From: Ramlibacter sp.
GTDB lineage: Bacteria; Pseudomonadota; Gammaproteobacteria; Burkholderiales; Burkholderiaceae_C
Direction of reading: 5' to 3'
Length of the DNA stretch: 64,000 nt
NCBI GenBank assembly: GCA_019635435.1
Contig: JAHBZM010000001.1
Coordinates: 3,782,001 to 3,846,000, forward strand
How positions within the stretch are numbered: the first letter of the stretch is position 1; every line of letters begins with the position of its first letter. Shown piece by piece: positions 9,567-17,649 of this stretch. The notes under the pieces were generated by a model. It was not told the DNA's origin. It saw only the letters and a list, made by a program, of their open reading frames with translations, and ran no database searches. The translations under genes were made by a program, and so were the position numbers.

Positions 9567-10901
9567 TTAGTTTTTCTGATCATTTAACTTCTTCAGCTCT
9601 CTCAGCTTATCTGCGATCCGGATTTCCAGGCCGCGATCCACGGGCCGGTACAGCTGCGGCGTGGCCATGCCGTCGGGCCAGTAGCGCTCGCCGGCGGCAA
9701 AGCCGCCCTCCTCGTCATGCGCATAGCGGTAGTCCTTGCCGTAATCCAGGTCCTTCATGAGCTGGGTGGGCGCGTTGCGCAGGTGCAGGGGCACGGGGCG
9801 GGTGCCGTCCTTCTTCACCAGGGCCCGCGCCTCGTTGTAGGCCTTGTAGACGGCATTGGACTTGGGCGCCACGGCCAGGTAGACCACGCACTGCGCCAGC
9901 GCCAGTTCGCCTTCGGGGGTGCCCAGGCGCTCATAGGTTTCGGCGGCATCCAGCGCCAGGCGCAGCGCGCGCGGGTCGGCCAGGCCAATGTCTTCACTGG
10001 CCATGCGGATCAGCCGGCGCGCCATGTAGCGGGGATCGGCGCCGCCATCGAGCATGCGCACGAACCAGTACAGCGCCGCATCGGGGTCCGAGCCACGCAC
10101 GCTTTTGTGCAGGGCGCTGATGGTGTCGTAGAACTGCTCACCGCCCTTGTCGTAGCGGCGCATGCGCTCGCCCAGCACCTTGAGCAGCCAGGCGTCGGTG
10201 ATCGGGTCGATTTTTTCCCGCTGCGCGGCCACGGCCAGGGTTTCCAGCGTGTTGAGCAGGCGCCGGGCGTCGCCGTCGGCGTAGCCGATGAGGCGCTCGA
10301 TTGCTACGCTTTCCATAGCAGGAAGTGACCGCGCCTCCTGGACTCTGGCCACTATTTGCTCCAGATCCTGGGGCGCGAGCGGTTGCAGCACATACACCAC
10401 GGCCCGGGACAGCAAGGCGGAGTTCACTTCAAACGACGGGTTCTCGGTGGTGGCCCCGATGAAGGTGAACAGGCCGCTCTCCACATGGGGCAAAAAGGCG
10501 TCCTGCTGGCTCTTGTTGAAACGGTGCACCTCGTCCACGAACACCAGGGTGCGCCGGCCACCGCCGCCATGGGCCTGCTCCAGGGCGGTGCCCTGCGCAA
10601 TCTGGGCCTGCTCCACGGCCTCGCGAATGTCCTTGACCCCGCCCAGCACGGCGCTGATGGTGATGAACTGCGCGTCAAACGCATCGGCCATCAGCCGCGC
10701 AATGGTGGTCTTGCCCACGCCCGGCGGGCCCCAGAGGATGCAGCTGTGGGGCTGCCCCGATTCGAACGCAATGCGCAGGGGCATGCCTTCGCCCAGCAGA
10801 TGCTGCTGGCCAATCACCTCGGCCAGCGTTCGCGGTCTCAGGCGTTCGGCCAGGGGCGTGTGGGCGGGGGCGGCGGTGCGCGCGGGGTCAGGGGCAGCCA
10901 T
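9567..10901 (-). CDS. rarA: Replication-associated recombination protein RarA (MgsA)
   Basis: Clamp-loader-like AAA+ ATPase acting at stalled replication forks with SSB; 444 residues from ATG 10901, the usual family size. Walker A is GPPGVGKTT at residues 59-67, Walker B LVFVDEVHRFNKSQQDAF, sensor 1 GATTENPSFEVN and the arginine region LLSRAVVYVLQ. The C-terminal MgsA tetramerisation part includes GSDPDAALYWFVRMLDGGADP. The segment encoded at 10301-10364 (LEQIVARVQEARSLPAMESVA) overlaps copy A of the dispersed repeat, so about 21 residues between the AAA+ core and the lid are repeat-derived. The gene is divergent from the next with only 30 bases between the two starts. Confidence 0.95.
   Translation of the reverse strand: MAAPDPARTAAPAHTPLAERLRPRTLAEVIGQQHLLGEGMPLRIAFESGQPHSCILWGPPGVGKTTIARLMADAFDAQFITISAVLGGVKDIREAVEQAQIAQGTALEQAHGGGGRRTLVFVDEVHRFNKSQQDAFLPHVESGLFTFIGATTENPSFEVNSALLSRAVVYVLQPLAPQDLEQIVARVQEARSLPAMESVAIERLIGYADGDARRLLNTLETLAVAAQREKIDPITDAWLLKVLGERMRRYDKGGEQFYDTISALHKSVRGSDPDAALYWFVRMLDGGADPRYMARRLIRMASEDIGLADPRALRLALDAAETYERLGTPEGELALAQCVVYLAVAPKSNAVYKAYNEARALVKKDGTRPVPLHLRNAPTQLMKDLDYGKDYRYAHDEEGGFAAGERYWPDGMATPQLYRPVDRGLEIRIADKLRELKKLNDQKN
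10301..10364 (+). repeat. Dispersed in-gene repeat, copy A (inside rarA)
   Basis: Begins TTGCTACGCTTTCCATAGCA, then 16 bases, then CCTGGACTC, then TTTGCTCCAG. The first 46 bases align without gaps to copies B-E. It is antisense to rarA and read in the frame GTC-CAG. Confidence 0.75.
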
Positions 10902-10931
10902 GGTCTGCCGGGAGTTTATAGTCCGCCCCAT
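10902..10931. promoter_or_regulatory. Very short divergent promoter region
   Basis: Only 30 bases separate the rarA start from the start of the small membrane protein gene. TTTATA (10915-10920), read as TATAAA on the other strand, could serve as a -10 element in either direction. Either transcript would then have almost no leader. No -35 is obvious. Confidence 0.3.
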
Positions 10932-11315
10932 ATGGAAGCAGCCCTGTGGTCAACTTTTTCAGCCCTGCTGGGCGCCCTGGTGGGTGGCGGCATCAGCTGG
11001 ATGCTCAACCGCCAGCAGTTCGCCAACCAGCTGCGGATGCTGCATGAGCAGCACAAGACCGAGTTCATGGCCGAGGAAACCGCCCGCCACTTCCTGAGCC
11101 ACAAGAGCTTCACCGACCGCTCCTTCGAGACACTGCAGAAGAACCTGGGCGGCTTCGCCGACGACGAACTGCGCAAGATCCTGGTGCGCGCGGGCGCCAT
11201 CCGCGTCTACCGCGAGGATGGCAGCGAGTGGTGGCGCCTGCTGTCGCGCATGGACGAGTATGTGGAGCGCAAGGCACTGGACCAGATCGCGCGGGACATC
11301 CAGCCGGGAGACTGA
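10932..11315 (+). CDS. Small membrane-anchored protein of unknown function
   Basis: 127-residue protein with one N-terminal hydrophobic helix (FSALLGALVGGGISWML, residues 9-25), followed by a soluble, charged, mostly helical part. That part includes HKTEFMAEETARHFLSHKSF, FADDELRKILVRAGAI and EWWRLLSRMDEYVERKA. The FADDELRKIL section looks like a small helical DNA- or protein-binding fold, but I do not recognise a named family. ATG 10932 opens MEAALWSTFSA; the longer frame upstream runs antisense through rarA and is rejected. The GNAT gene begins 8 bases after its stop, so the two may be co-transcribed. Confidence 0.75.
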   Translation: MEAALWSTFSALLGALVGGGISWMLNRQQFANQLRMLHEQHKTEFMAEETARHFLSHKSFTDRSFETLQKNLGGFADDELRKILVRAGAIRVYREDGSEWWRLLSRMDEYVERKALDQIARDIQPGD

Positions 11316-11323
11316 AGCTGCCC

Positions 11324-12172
11324 ATGGCCCACTCCCTGGTTGTCCGGCCCATGGCCCCGCGCGACGTGGCCCTGGCGATTGACTGGGCGGCGGCAGAGGG
11401 CTGGAACCCCGGCCTGAACGACGCGGCCTGCTTCCATGCGGCCGATGCCGGCGGCTTCCTGATGGGCGTGGTGGACGATCAGCCCGTGGCGACGATATCG
11501 GTCGTGCGCTACGGCGAGGCAGACGGCTTTCTGGGTCTGTACATCGTCCACCCCGAACACCGCGGCCGCGGACTGGGCCTGCAGCTCTGGAAGGCCGGCC
11601 TGGCGCGGCTGGCAGGGCGCACGGTGGGGCTGGATGGCGTGGTGGCGCAGCAGGACAACTACCGCCGCTCGGGCTTTGGGCTGGCCTGGCGCAACGCACG
11701 TTATGAAGGGCTGGCAGGCACCACAGCCCCGGTGGACCCTGGCGTGGTGCCGCTGACCACCCTCCCCTTTGCGCAGCTCGCCGCCTACGACCTGCCCCTG
11801 TTTGGCGCCCGCCGGCCCGAATTCCTGCGCGCCTGGATTGCACAGCCGGGGTCCACGGCCCTGGGCGTGATCGACGGTGGCGACCTCAAGGGCTACGGCG
11901 TGCTGAGGCCCTGCCGCCAGGGCTTCAAGATCGGGCCGCTGTTTGCCGACCATGAGTCGCTGGCCGAAAGGCTTTTTGTGGCGCTTCAGGCCAGGGTGCC
12001 CGCCGGCGAGACGGTCTTTCTGGATGTGCCCGGGCCGAACGATGGCGCCACGGCCCTGGCCCACCGGCATGGCATGAAGCCCGTTTTTGAAACTGCGCGG
12101 ATGTACACCGGCGCCGCGCCCCGCCTGCCACTGCAGCGCATCTTCGGCATCACCAGCTTCGAGCTGGGTTGA
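11324..12172 (+). CDS. GNAT family N-acetyltransferase with C-terminal YitH-type domain
   Basis: 282-residue acetyltransferase; substrate unknown. The N-terminal GNAT fold covers roughly residues 5-135, with the acetyl-CoA pyrophosphate loop in HPEHRGRGLGLQLW (residues 77-90). The C-terminal part, with LGVIDGGDLKGYGVLRPC, IGPLFADHESLAERL, VFLDVPGPN and HGMKPVFETARMY, matches the second domain of YitH-like proteins (Acetyltransf_18). ATG 11324 is chosen because upstream codons overlap the previous gene in another frame. It converges with lolA, with only 15 bases between the stops. Confidence 0.85.
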   Translation: MAHSLVVRPMAPRDVALAIDWAAAEGWNPGLNDAACFHAADAGGFLMGVVDDQPVATISVVRYGEADGFLGLYIVHPEHRGRGLGLQLWKAGLARLAGRTVGLDGVVAQQDNYRRSGFGLAWRNARYEGLAGTTAPVDPGVVPLTTLPFAQLAAYDLPLFGARRPEFLRAWIAQPGSTALGVIDGGDLKGYGVLRPCRQGFKIGPLFADHESLAERLFVALQARVPAGETVFLDVPGPNDGATALAHRHGMKPVFETARMYTGAAPRLPLQRIFGITSFELG

Positions 12173-12187
12173 CCCGTTGCTGGCCGG

Positions 12188-12820
12188 TTACTGGCGCAGC
12201 ACGTCGGCGCCCGCGGGCGGCTTGAACTGGAAGGTGTCGGCTGCCAGGGTCGCTGGCGCCTGCAGGTTACTGAACGTCAGCACCGAGCGCTGGCCAAAAC
12301 TGTCCAGAATCTCCAGCACCGCCAGCTGCTCGCCCTTGAACCCCACGCGCACGCTCTGCAACTGGCCATCCCTGGTTTTGGGCAGCGCCTGGACCCATTG
12401 CAGGCCGTCCCGGTCGGGCGCGGCCTCGAGCTTGAAGTCCTTTTGCAGCGCGGCCAGATCGGGTGCCGAGGCAATCAGCGCCGCCGGGGTCGAGCCCAGC
12501 ACGGCCGCCTGCTTGCGCGCCGTCACCTGGTTCAGGTCCACATCGTGCAGCCACAGCGTCTGCCCATCGGCCACGATGGTCTGCACAAACGGTTTCAGGT
12601 AGTTGAAGCGGAACCGGTTGGGCCGCTGGAATTCAAAGGTGCCGGTGGAAGTCTTGACCTTGGGCGCCTGGCCCTCGCGCGCGGGCGAGGTCACCACCTG
12701 GGTGAAGTCGGCGCGCCCGCTTTTCACCGTCTTGACGAAGGATTCAAGGCTTTCCATGCCGCCAGCCCACGCCGCGTGGACACTGGCTGCTATGAAAAAT
12801 GTAGCGATCAGCTTTTTCAT
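12188..12820 (-). CDS. lolA: Outer membrane lipoprotein chaperone LolA
   Basis: Periplasmic carrier that takes lipoproteins from the LolCDE complex to LolB; 210 residues. The signal peptide MKKLIATFFIAASVHAAWA is cleaved near residue 19. The mature part shows the LolA pattern: GRADFTQVV, a strand FEFQRPNRFRFNYLKPF, and QTIVADGQTLWLHDVDLNQV. ATG 12820 gives the clean signal peptide. It lies 14 bases behind ftsK on the same strand, the standard betaproteobacterial ftsK-lolA pair. The signal peptide coding DNA (12772-12807) resembles the 5' part of the dispersed repeat. LolD and LolC are at the far end of the window. Confidence 0.95.
   Translation of the reverse strand: MKKLIATFFIAASVHAAWAGGMESLESFVKTVKSGRADFTQVVTSPAREGQAPKVKTSTGTFEFQRPNRFRFNYLKPFVQTIVADGQTLWLHDVDLNQVTARKQAAVLGSTPAALIASAPDLAALQKDFKLEAAPDRDGLQWVQALPKTRDGQLQSVRVGFKGEQLAVLEILDSFGQRSVLTFSNLQAPATLAADTFQFKPPAGADVLRQ
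12772..12807 (-). repeat. Possible decayed copy of the dispersed repeat (lolA signal peptide)
   Basis: On the minus strand this reads TCGCTACATTTTTCATAGCA followed by GCCAGTGTCC, about three quarters identical to the first 36 bases of copy E, with no gaps. The CCTGGACTCC block is absent, so chance cannot be excluded. Confidence 0.4.
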
Positions 12821-12834
12821 TGAATGGGTCCAGC

Positions 12835-15162
12835 TCATTCGGCGCGCGCAGGCACCAGGATTTCACGCTGGCCGCTGCCACTCATGGCGCTGACCAGCCC
12901 GGCTTTCTCCATATCTTCCACCAGCCGCGCGGCACGGTTGTAACCAATCTTCAGGTGGCGCTGCACCAGCGAGATGCTGGCCTTGCGGTTCTTCAGCACC
13001 ACCTCCACGGCCTGGTCGTACATCGGGTCCTTCTCGCCGCCGCCTTCGCCGCCGCCCAGCAGGTCGCCATCCTCGCCATCGACCGTGCCGCCCTCCAGCA
13101 CGCCCTCGATGTAGTTGGGTTCGCCCTGCTGCTTGAGATAGGCCACCACGCGGTGCACCTCGTCGTCACTCACAAATGCGCCGTGCACGCGCACCGGCAG
13201 GCCGGTGCCGCTGGCCATGTAGAGCATGTCGCCCATGCCCAGCAGCGCCTCGGCGCCCATCTGGTCCAGGATGGTGCGGCTGTCGATCTTGCTGCTGACC
13301 TGGAAGGCAATGCGGGTGGGGATGTTGGCTTTGATCAGGCCCGTGATCACGTCCACGCTGGGCCGCTGGGTGGCCAGGATCAGGTGGATGCCGGCCGCGC
13401 GCGCCTTCTGGGCGAGGCGGGCGATCAGCTCCTCGATCTTCTTGCCCACCACCATCATCAGGTCGGCCAGTTCGTCGATCACCACCACGATGTGGGGCAG
13501 GCGCTCCAGCGGCTCGGGGCTGTCGGGGGTGAGGCTGAACGGGTTGTAGATGAATTCGCCGCGGGCCTTGGCCTCGTCGATCTTGTTGTTGTAGCCCCCG
13601 AGGTTGCGCACCCCCAGCTTGCTCATGAGCTTGTAGCGGCGCTCCATCTCCATCACGCACCAGTTCAGGCCGTGCGCGGCCTGCCGCATGTCGGTGACCA
13701 CGGGCGCCAGCAGGTGAGGAATGCCCTCGTACACCGACATTTCCAGCATCTTGGGGTCGATCATGAGCAGGCGCACATCGCGCGCCTCGGCCTTGTAGAG
13801 CAGGCTCAGGATCATGGCATTGATGCCCACCGACTTGCCCGAGCCGGTGGTGCCGGCCACCAGCACATGGGGCATCTTGGCCAGGTCGGCCACCACGGGG
13901 TTGCCGATGATGTCCTTGCCCAGGCCCATGGTCAGCATGGACTTGGCCTCGTTGTAGATCTGCGAGCCCAGAATCTCGCTCAGGCGGATCGACTGCCGCT
14001 TGGCGTTGGGCAACTCCAGCGCCATGTAGTTCTTGCCGGGAATGGTCTCGATCACGCGGATCGACACCAGGCTCAGCGAGCGGGCCAGGTCCTTGGCGAG
14101 ATTGAGCACCTGCGAGCCCTTGACGCCGGTGGCGGGCTCGATCTCGTAGCGCGTGATCACGGGGCCGGGCTGCGCCAGCACCACGCGCACTTCCACGCCG
14201 AAGTCCTTGAGCTTCTTCTCGATCAGCCGGCTGGTCATCTCCAGCGTCTCGGGCGAGACGGTTTCCTGCCGGCCCACCGGACCATCCAGCAGGTCCACCT
14301 GCGGCAGCTTGCTGTCGGGCAATTCGGTGAACAGCGGCTTCTGCCGTTCCTTGGCCACGCGCTCGCTGCGCGGCGGTTCGACCAGCACCGGCTCGATCAG
14401 CATGGGCGTGGGGTGGTGCTCCTCGATCTCGATGCGCTCCTCGATCAGCACTTCCTCGCGCTCGCGCGCGGCGCGCTGGCCCAGGGCCAGGTCCTCGGCA
14501 ATCTCGCGCTTCTCGCGGCGCGACTCGATGAACGTGTCCACCCAGGCGCCGATGCGCTCGGCCACCTGGCTCCAGGAAAAGCGGAACACCAGGGCCGCCC
14601 CCAGCACCGTGAGGGCAATGAACACCAGCCCCGAACCGGTGAACCCCAGCCATTGCACGCCGGGTGGTCCGGTCAGGTAGCCCAGCACGCCCCCGCCATG
14701 GCCGGGCAGGCGCGGTTCAAACCGGTACAGCCGCGACCATTCAAGCGCCGTGCTGGCACACAGCAACACCACCAGGCCCAGCCAGAACGCCGTGCGGGAG
14801 CGGCTGAAGCGCACAGGCGTCTCGCGCGGCGTGGCGCTGCCGCGCATCCAGCGCGCCAGGGTGGCCAGCCAGGCCCGCACACCGGCCGCCACGCACCACC
14901 AGACGGAAAAGCCCAGGCTGTAATAACTGAGGTCGGCCAGCCAGGCGCCCAGGCGCCCGCCCCAGTTGCGCACCGGCCCGCCCGCGCCCGACGTGGACCA
15001 GGCCGCATCCAGCGCGGAATGGCTCCACAGCGCGAGCAGCCAGAAGACCAGGGCCGCCAGCCCGAGGACCAGCGCGATCTCGTGCGCGAACCGGCCCACG
15101 CCGGTGCGCGCCGCATGGCCGTCGCTGGCCGAAGCATTCAGGGTATTGAGGGAGTAGGTCAT
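12835..15162 (-). CDS. ftsK: DNA translocase FtsK
   Basis: Septum-located DNA pump that clears the chromosome terminus at division and activates XerCD; 775 residues. The N-terminal 200 residues hold four membrane helices (ALVLGLAALVFWLLALWS, WWCVAAGVRAWL and others). A short linker follows, shorter than in E. coli. The motor has Walker A GTTGSGKSVG near residue 435, Walker B IVVVIDELADLMMVV and LILATQRPSVDVITG. The C-terminal gamma winged helix YDQAVEVVLKNRKASISLVQRHLKIGYNRAARLVEDME would read KOPS sites. ATG 15162 (MTYSLNTLN) is preferred to the ATG three codons upstream. The run crp-ftsK-lolA is on one strand. Confidence 0.96.
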   Translation of the reverse strand: MTYSLNTLNASASDGHAARTGVGRFAHEIALVLGLAALVFWLLALWSHSALDAAWSTSGAGGPVRNWGGRLGAWLADLSYYSLGFSVWWCVAAGVRAWLATLARWMRGSATPRETPVRFSRSRTAFWLGLVVLLCASTALEWSRLYRFEPRLPGHGGGVLGYLTGPPGVQWLGFTGSGLVFIALTVLGAALVFRFSWSQVAERIGAWVDTFIESRREKREIAEDLALGQRAAREREEVLIEERIEIEEHHPTPMLIEPVLVEPPRSERVAKERQKPLFTELPDSKLPQVDLLDGPVGRQETVSPETLEMTSRLIEKKLKDFGVEVRVVLAQPGPVITRYEIEPATGVKGSQVLNLAKDLARSLSLVSIRVIETIPGKNYMALELPNAKRQSIRLSEILGSQIYNEAKSMLTMGLGKDIIGNPVVADLAKMPHVLVAGTTGSGKSVGINAMILSLLYKAEARDVRLLMIDPKMLEMSVYEGIPHLLAPVVTDMRQAAHGLNWCVMEMERRYKLMSKLGVRNLGGYNNKIDEAKARGEFIYNPFSLTPDSPEPLERLPHIVVVIDELADLMMVVGKKIEELIARLAQKARAAGIHLILATQRPSVDVITGLIKANIPTRIAFQVSSKIDSRTILDQMGAEALLGMGDMLYMASGTGLPVRVHGAFVSDDEVHRVVAYLKQQGEPNYIEGVLEGGTVDGEDGDLLGGGEGGGEKDPMYDQAVEVVLKNRKASISLVQRHLKIGYNRAARLVEDMEKAGLVSAMSGSGQREILVPARAE

Positions 15163-15220
15163 GGGCAGCACCCAAGCTTACCGCAGGCCGCTGGCGCGGC
15201 CACCGTCATCGGGCGCAGGC

Positions 15221-15895
15221 TCAGCCCAGTGTGGTGAGCCGGTCCTTGATCACCATGGAGCCATCCTCGCGGGTTTCGATGAAGCCCCGGTCTTCGAGGT
15301 CTTTCATCACGCGGCTGACCATCTCGCGCGAGGCGCCCACCATCTTGGCGATGTCCTGGCGGGAAATCTTGTCGCGGATGGTGAGCTCGCCGTCGCGGTC
15401 GGGCTTGGCGAATTCCAACAGGGAGCGGGCCACCCGGCCATACACGTCCATCAGCGCCAGCGACTCGATCTTGCGGTCGGCCTGGCGCAGGCGCTGCACC
15501 AGCCCCTTCATGATGGCGTAGGCCATGGAGCTGTTCTCGGGCAGGCAGCGCGCGAACTCGGCGCGCCCCAGCACCAGCATGTCGGTCTGGACCTCGGCGC
15601 GGCAGGTGGCGGAGTGCGGCTCGTTGTCGATCAGGCTCATCTCGCCGATGTAGTCGCCGGGCTGCAGCGTGGCCAGGATGACCTCGCGGCCCCGCTTGTC
15701 CGACGTCACCACGCGCACCCGGCCCGTGAGGATGATGAACAGGGTGTTGGATTTCTCGCCCTGCTCGACAACCACCTCGCCGCGCTTGAAGCGGCGCTTG
15801 GTGACCGCGTCTGCAACCGCCTCGGCCTGCACGGCTGTGAGCAGAGCAAACAGCGGTACCCGGCGTATCAGTTCCAGGTTGGACAGCATCGACAT
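15221..15895 (-). CDS. Crp/Fnr family transcriptional regulator
   Basis: 224-residue cAMP-receptor-like regulator. The N-terminal cyclic-nucleotide-binding barrel includes VVVEQGEKSNTLFIILTGRV, GDYIGEMSLIDNEPHSATC and a dimerisation helix around ENSSMAYAIMKGLVQRLRQ. The C-terminal winged helix has ISRQDIAKMVGASREMVSRVMKDL as the DNA-reading element. The N-terminal cysteine cluster of Fnr is absent, so it is not an oxygen sensor of that kind; the ligand is unknown. ATG 15895 follows AAGGGA at a good distance; ATG 15889 is an alternative. It lies 58 bases upstream of ftsK and divergent from trxB. Confidence 0.9.
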   Translation of the reverse strand: MSMLSNLELIRRVPLFALLTAVQAEAVADAVTKRRFKRGEVVVEQGEKSNTLFIILTGRVRVVTSDKRGREVILATLQPGDYIGEMSLIDNEPHSATCRAEVQTDMLVLGRAEFARCLPENSSMAYAIMKGLVQRLRQADRKIESLALMDVYGRVARSLLEFAKPDRDGELTIRDKISRQDIAKMVGASREMVSRVMKDLEDRGFIETREDGSMVIKDRLTTLG

Positions 15896-16049
15896 TCTCA
15901 AATCCCTTCAGGCATGCCCCGGTTCAGGGGTTCTTACAATCGCACAGATTGAAATTGCACATCGTCCACGTGGGCCGCAAGCTTGATACTCGGCGGCCTG
16001 CCCCCAAACTGTACACCGACCTGTGGTGTTTTCCACACAGGTAATTACC
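15896..16049. promoter_or_regulatory. Divergent intergenic region of the Crp/Fnr gene and trxB
   Basis: 154 bases that must carry promoters for both directions. TTACAAT at 15936-15942 is the only plausible -10-like element I see, without a clear -35. No FNR-type TTGAT-N4-ATCAA site is present. Confidence 0.35.
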
Positions 16050-17006
16050 ATGTCCCAAACCAAGCACGCCAAAGTCCTGATCCTCGGCTCCGGCCCCGCC
16101 GGCTACACCGCCGCTGTTTATGCGGCGCGCGCCAACCTGAACCCGGTGCTGATCACCGGCATTGCCCAGGGAGGCCAGCTGATGATCACCACCGATGTGG
16201 ACAACTGGCCCGCCGACGTGCACGGTGTGCAGGGCCCGGAGCTGATGCAGCGTTTTCTGGAGCATGCGGAGCGTTTCAAGACCGAAGTGGTGTTCGACCA
16301 CATCAACGCCGTCGATTTCAGCCAACGCCCGTTCAGGCTCAAGGGTGACAGCGGCGAATACACCTGCGACTCGCTGATCATTGCCACCGGCGCGTCGGCC
16401 CAGTACCTGGGCCTGCCGTCGGAGACCGCTTTCATGGGCAAGGGCGTGAGTGGCTGCGCCACCTGCGACGGCTTTTTCTACCGCGATCAGGTCTGCTGCG
16501 TGATCGGCGGCGGCAACACCGCCGTGGAAGAAGCGCTGTACCTGTCCAACATTGCCAGCAAGGTCTACCTCGTGCACCGGCGCGACAAGTTCAAGGCCGA
16601 ACCGATCCTGGTAGACAAGGTCATGGACAAGGTCAAGGCCGGCAAGATCGAGCTCAAGCTGTTCAACACCCTGGAAGAGGTGCTGGGCGACGCCAGCGGC
16701 GTGACGGGCGTGCGGCTGAAAAACTCGCAGACCGGCGCCACCGAAGACCTCACGCTCAAGGGCTGCTTCATTGCCATCGGCCATGCCCCCAACACCGACA
16801 TTTTCCAGGGGCAGCTGGCCATGGAAAACGGCTACATCGTCACGCAGAGCGGCCTCAAGGGCTTTGCCACCATGACCAGCGTGCCCGGCGTTTTTGCCGC
16901 GGGTGATGTGCAGGACCATGTCTACCGCCAGGCCATCACCAGTGCCGGCACCGGCTGCATGGCCGCGCTGGATGCCCAGCGTTTCCTGGAGCAGAACCAG
17001 GCCTGA
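16050..17006 (+). CDS. trxB: Thioredoxin-disulfide reductase
   Basis: Cytoplasmic flavoenzyme that reduces thioredoxin with NADPH; 318 residues. FAD-binding GSGPAGYTAAVYAARA starts at residue 13, the redox-active pair is in CATC at 136-139, the NADPH-binding loop is IGGGNTAVEEALYLS near 152, and the closing FAD motif is GVFAAGDVQDHVYRQ. ATG 16050 is chosen over an in-frame start 9 codons earlier because it gives the conserved MSQTKHAKVLILG opening. It is divergent from the Crp/Fnr gene and followed by the rpmB leader. Confidence 0.97.
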   Translation: MSQTKHAKVLILGSGPAGYTAAVYAARANLNPVLITGIAQGGQLMITTDVDNWPADVHGVQGPELMQRFLEHAERFKTEVVFDHINAVDFSQRPFRLKGDSGEYTCDSLIIATGASAQYLGLPSETAFMGKGVSGCATCDGFFYRDQVCCVIGGGNTAVEEALYLSNIASKVYLVHRRDKFKAEPILVDKVMDKVKAGKIELKLFNTLEEVLGDASGVTGVRLKNSQTGATEDLTLKGCFIAIGHAPNTDIFQGQLAMENGYIVTQSGLKGFATMTSVPGVFAAGDVQDHVYRQAITSAGTGCMAALDAQRFLEQNQA

Positions 17007-17028
17007 CCGGCACGCGCAGGAAATTCGT

Positions 17029-17034
17029 TATAAT
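17029..17034 (+). promoter_or_regulatory. Putative -10 element of rpmB-rpmG
   Basis: TATAAT, a perfect consensus -10, lies 23 bases after the trxB stop. No good -35 is visible at 16-18 bases. Transcription would start near 17041, just before the first leader hairpin, which supports the assignment. Confidence 0.6.
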
Positions 17035-17042
17035 TCAAGGCT

Positions 17043-17140
17043 TTGCTGATTTTGGCCGGGAGGCCGAAGGTCAGCAATGGGTTACCGCCACCCTTCTGGC
17101 GAGGTGAGGCTGGTGCGAGGCCGGAGCGCAGGTTCCGGCC
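17043..17140 (+). ncRNA. Structured leader of the rpmB-rpmG transcript
   Basis: The 130-base leader holds three hairpins in tandem. The first has outer stem TTGCTGA (17043) with TCAGCAA (17071) and an inner GGCC-rich helix. The second is CGCCA (17086) with TGGCG (17097). The third is GGCCGGA (17119) with TCCGGCC (17134). This fits an autogenous ribosomal-protein leader, but I cannot match it to a named family. The ribosome-binding site at about 17167 lies outside the hairpins. Confidence 0.55.
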
Positions 17141-17176
17141 GGCAGTAACAGCCGTTGAATAGAAATTGGAGTGCTC

Positions 17177-17410
17177 ATGGCACGCGTCTGCGACGTAACG
17201 GGCAAGGGCCCGATGGTCGGGAACAATGTTTCCCACGCCAACAACAAAACCAAGCGCCGGTTCATGCCGAACCTGCAATACCGCCGTTTCTGGGTCGAGA
17301 GTGAGAACCGCTGGGTGCGCCTGCGCATCAGCAACGCCGGGCTGCGCCTGATCGACAAGAACGGGATCGACTCCGTGCTCGCAGACCTGCGTGCCCGTGG
17401 CCAAGCTTAA
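17177..17410 (+). CDS. rpmB: 50S ribosomal protein L28
   Basis: 77-residue large-subunit protein. It starts MARVCDVTGKGPMVGNNVSHANNKTKRRF, which is characteristic of proteobacterial L28, and continues NLQYRRFWVESENRWVRLRISNAGLRLIDKNG. ATG 17177 has GGAG at the correct distance; the GTG two codons earlier is in frame but less likely. rpmG begins 11 bases after its stop, and the pair is probably controlled by the structured leader at 17043-17140. Confidence 0.97.
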   Translation: MARVCDVTGKGPMVGNNVSHANNKTKRRFMPNLQYRRFWVESENRWVRLRISNAGLRLIDKNGIDSVLADLRARGQA

Positions 17411-17421
17411 GGAGCACTGAC

Positions 17422-17592
17422 ATGGCAAGCAAAGGCGGACGCGAAAAGATCAAGCTGGAGTCCACGGCCGGTACCGGTCACTTCTACACGACCAGCAAGA
17501 ACAAGAAAACCATGCCCGAGAAAATGGCGATCATGAAGTTTGATCCCAAGGCTCGCAAGCATGTCGAGTACAAGGAAATGAAGCTGAAGTAA
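17422..17592 (+). CDS. rpmG: 50S ribosomal protein L33
   Basis: 56-residue large-subunit protein reading MASKGGREKIKLESTAGTGH, then FYTTSKNKKTMPEKM and KKHVEYKE-like DPKARKHVEYKEMKLK. Length and sequence are typical of proteobacterial L33. The cysteine zinc ribbon found in some L33 proteins is absent, so this is the zinc-independent form. GGAG precedes ATG 17422. It ends 11 bases before a strong bidirectional terminator. Confidence 0.97.
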   Translation: MASKGGREKIKLESTAGTGHFYTTSKNKKTMPEKMAIMKFDPKARKHVEYKEMKLK

Positions 17593-17603
17593 TTCAGGCT
17601 CCT

Positions 17604-17642
17604 CCCAATAAAAAACCCCGCATTGCGGGGTTTTTTATTGGG
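17604..17642. terminator. Strong bidirectional terminator between rpmG and the MocR gene
   Basis: CCCCGC-ATT-GCGGGG core (17616-17630) flanked by AAAAAA and TTTTTT, with pairing extending outwards through CCCAAT and ATTGGG. Both strands have a T-run after the stem, so it serves the two convergent genes. Confidence 0.95.
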
Positions 17643-17649
17643 GGCGTCT

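Noticed and set aside
12820..15237. 805-codon open frame antisense to ftsK
   Set aside because: It is a composition artefact; ftsK on the other strand has all expected motifs.
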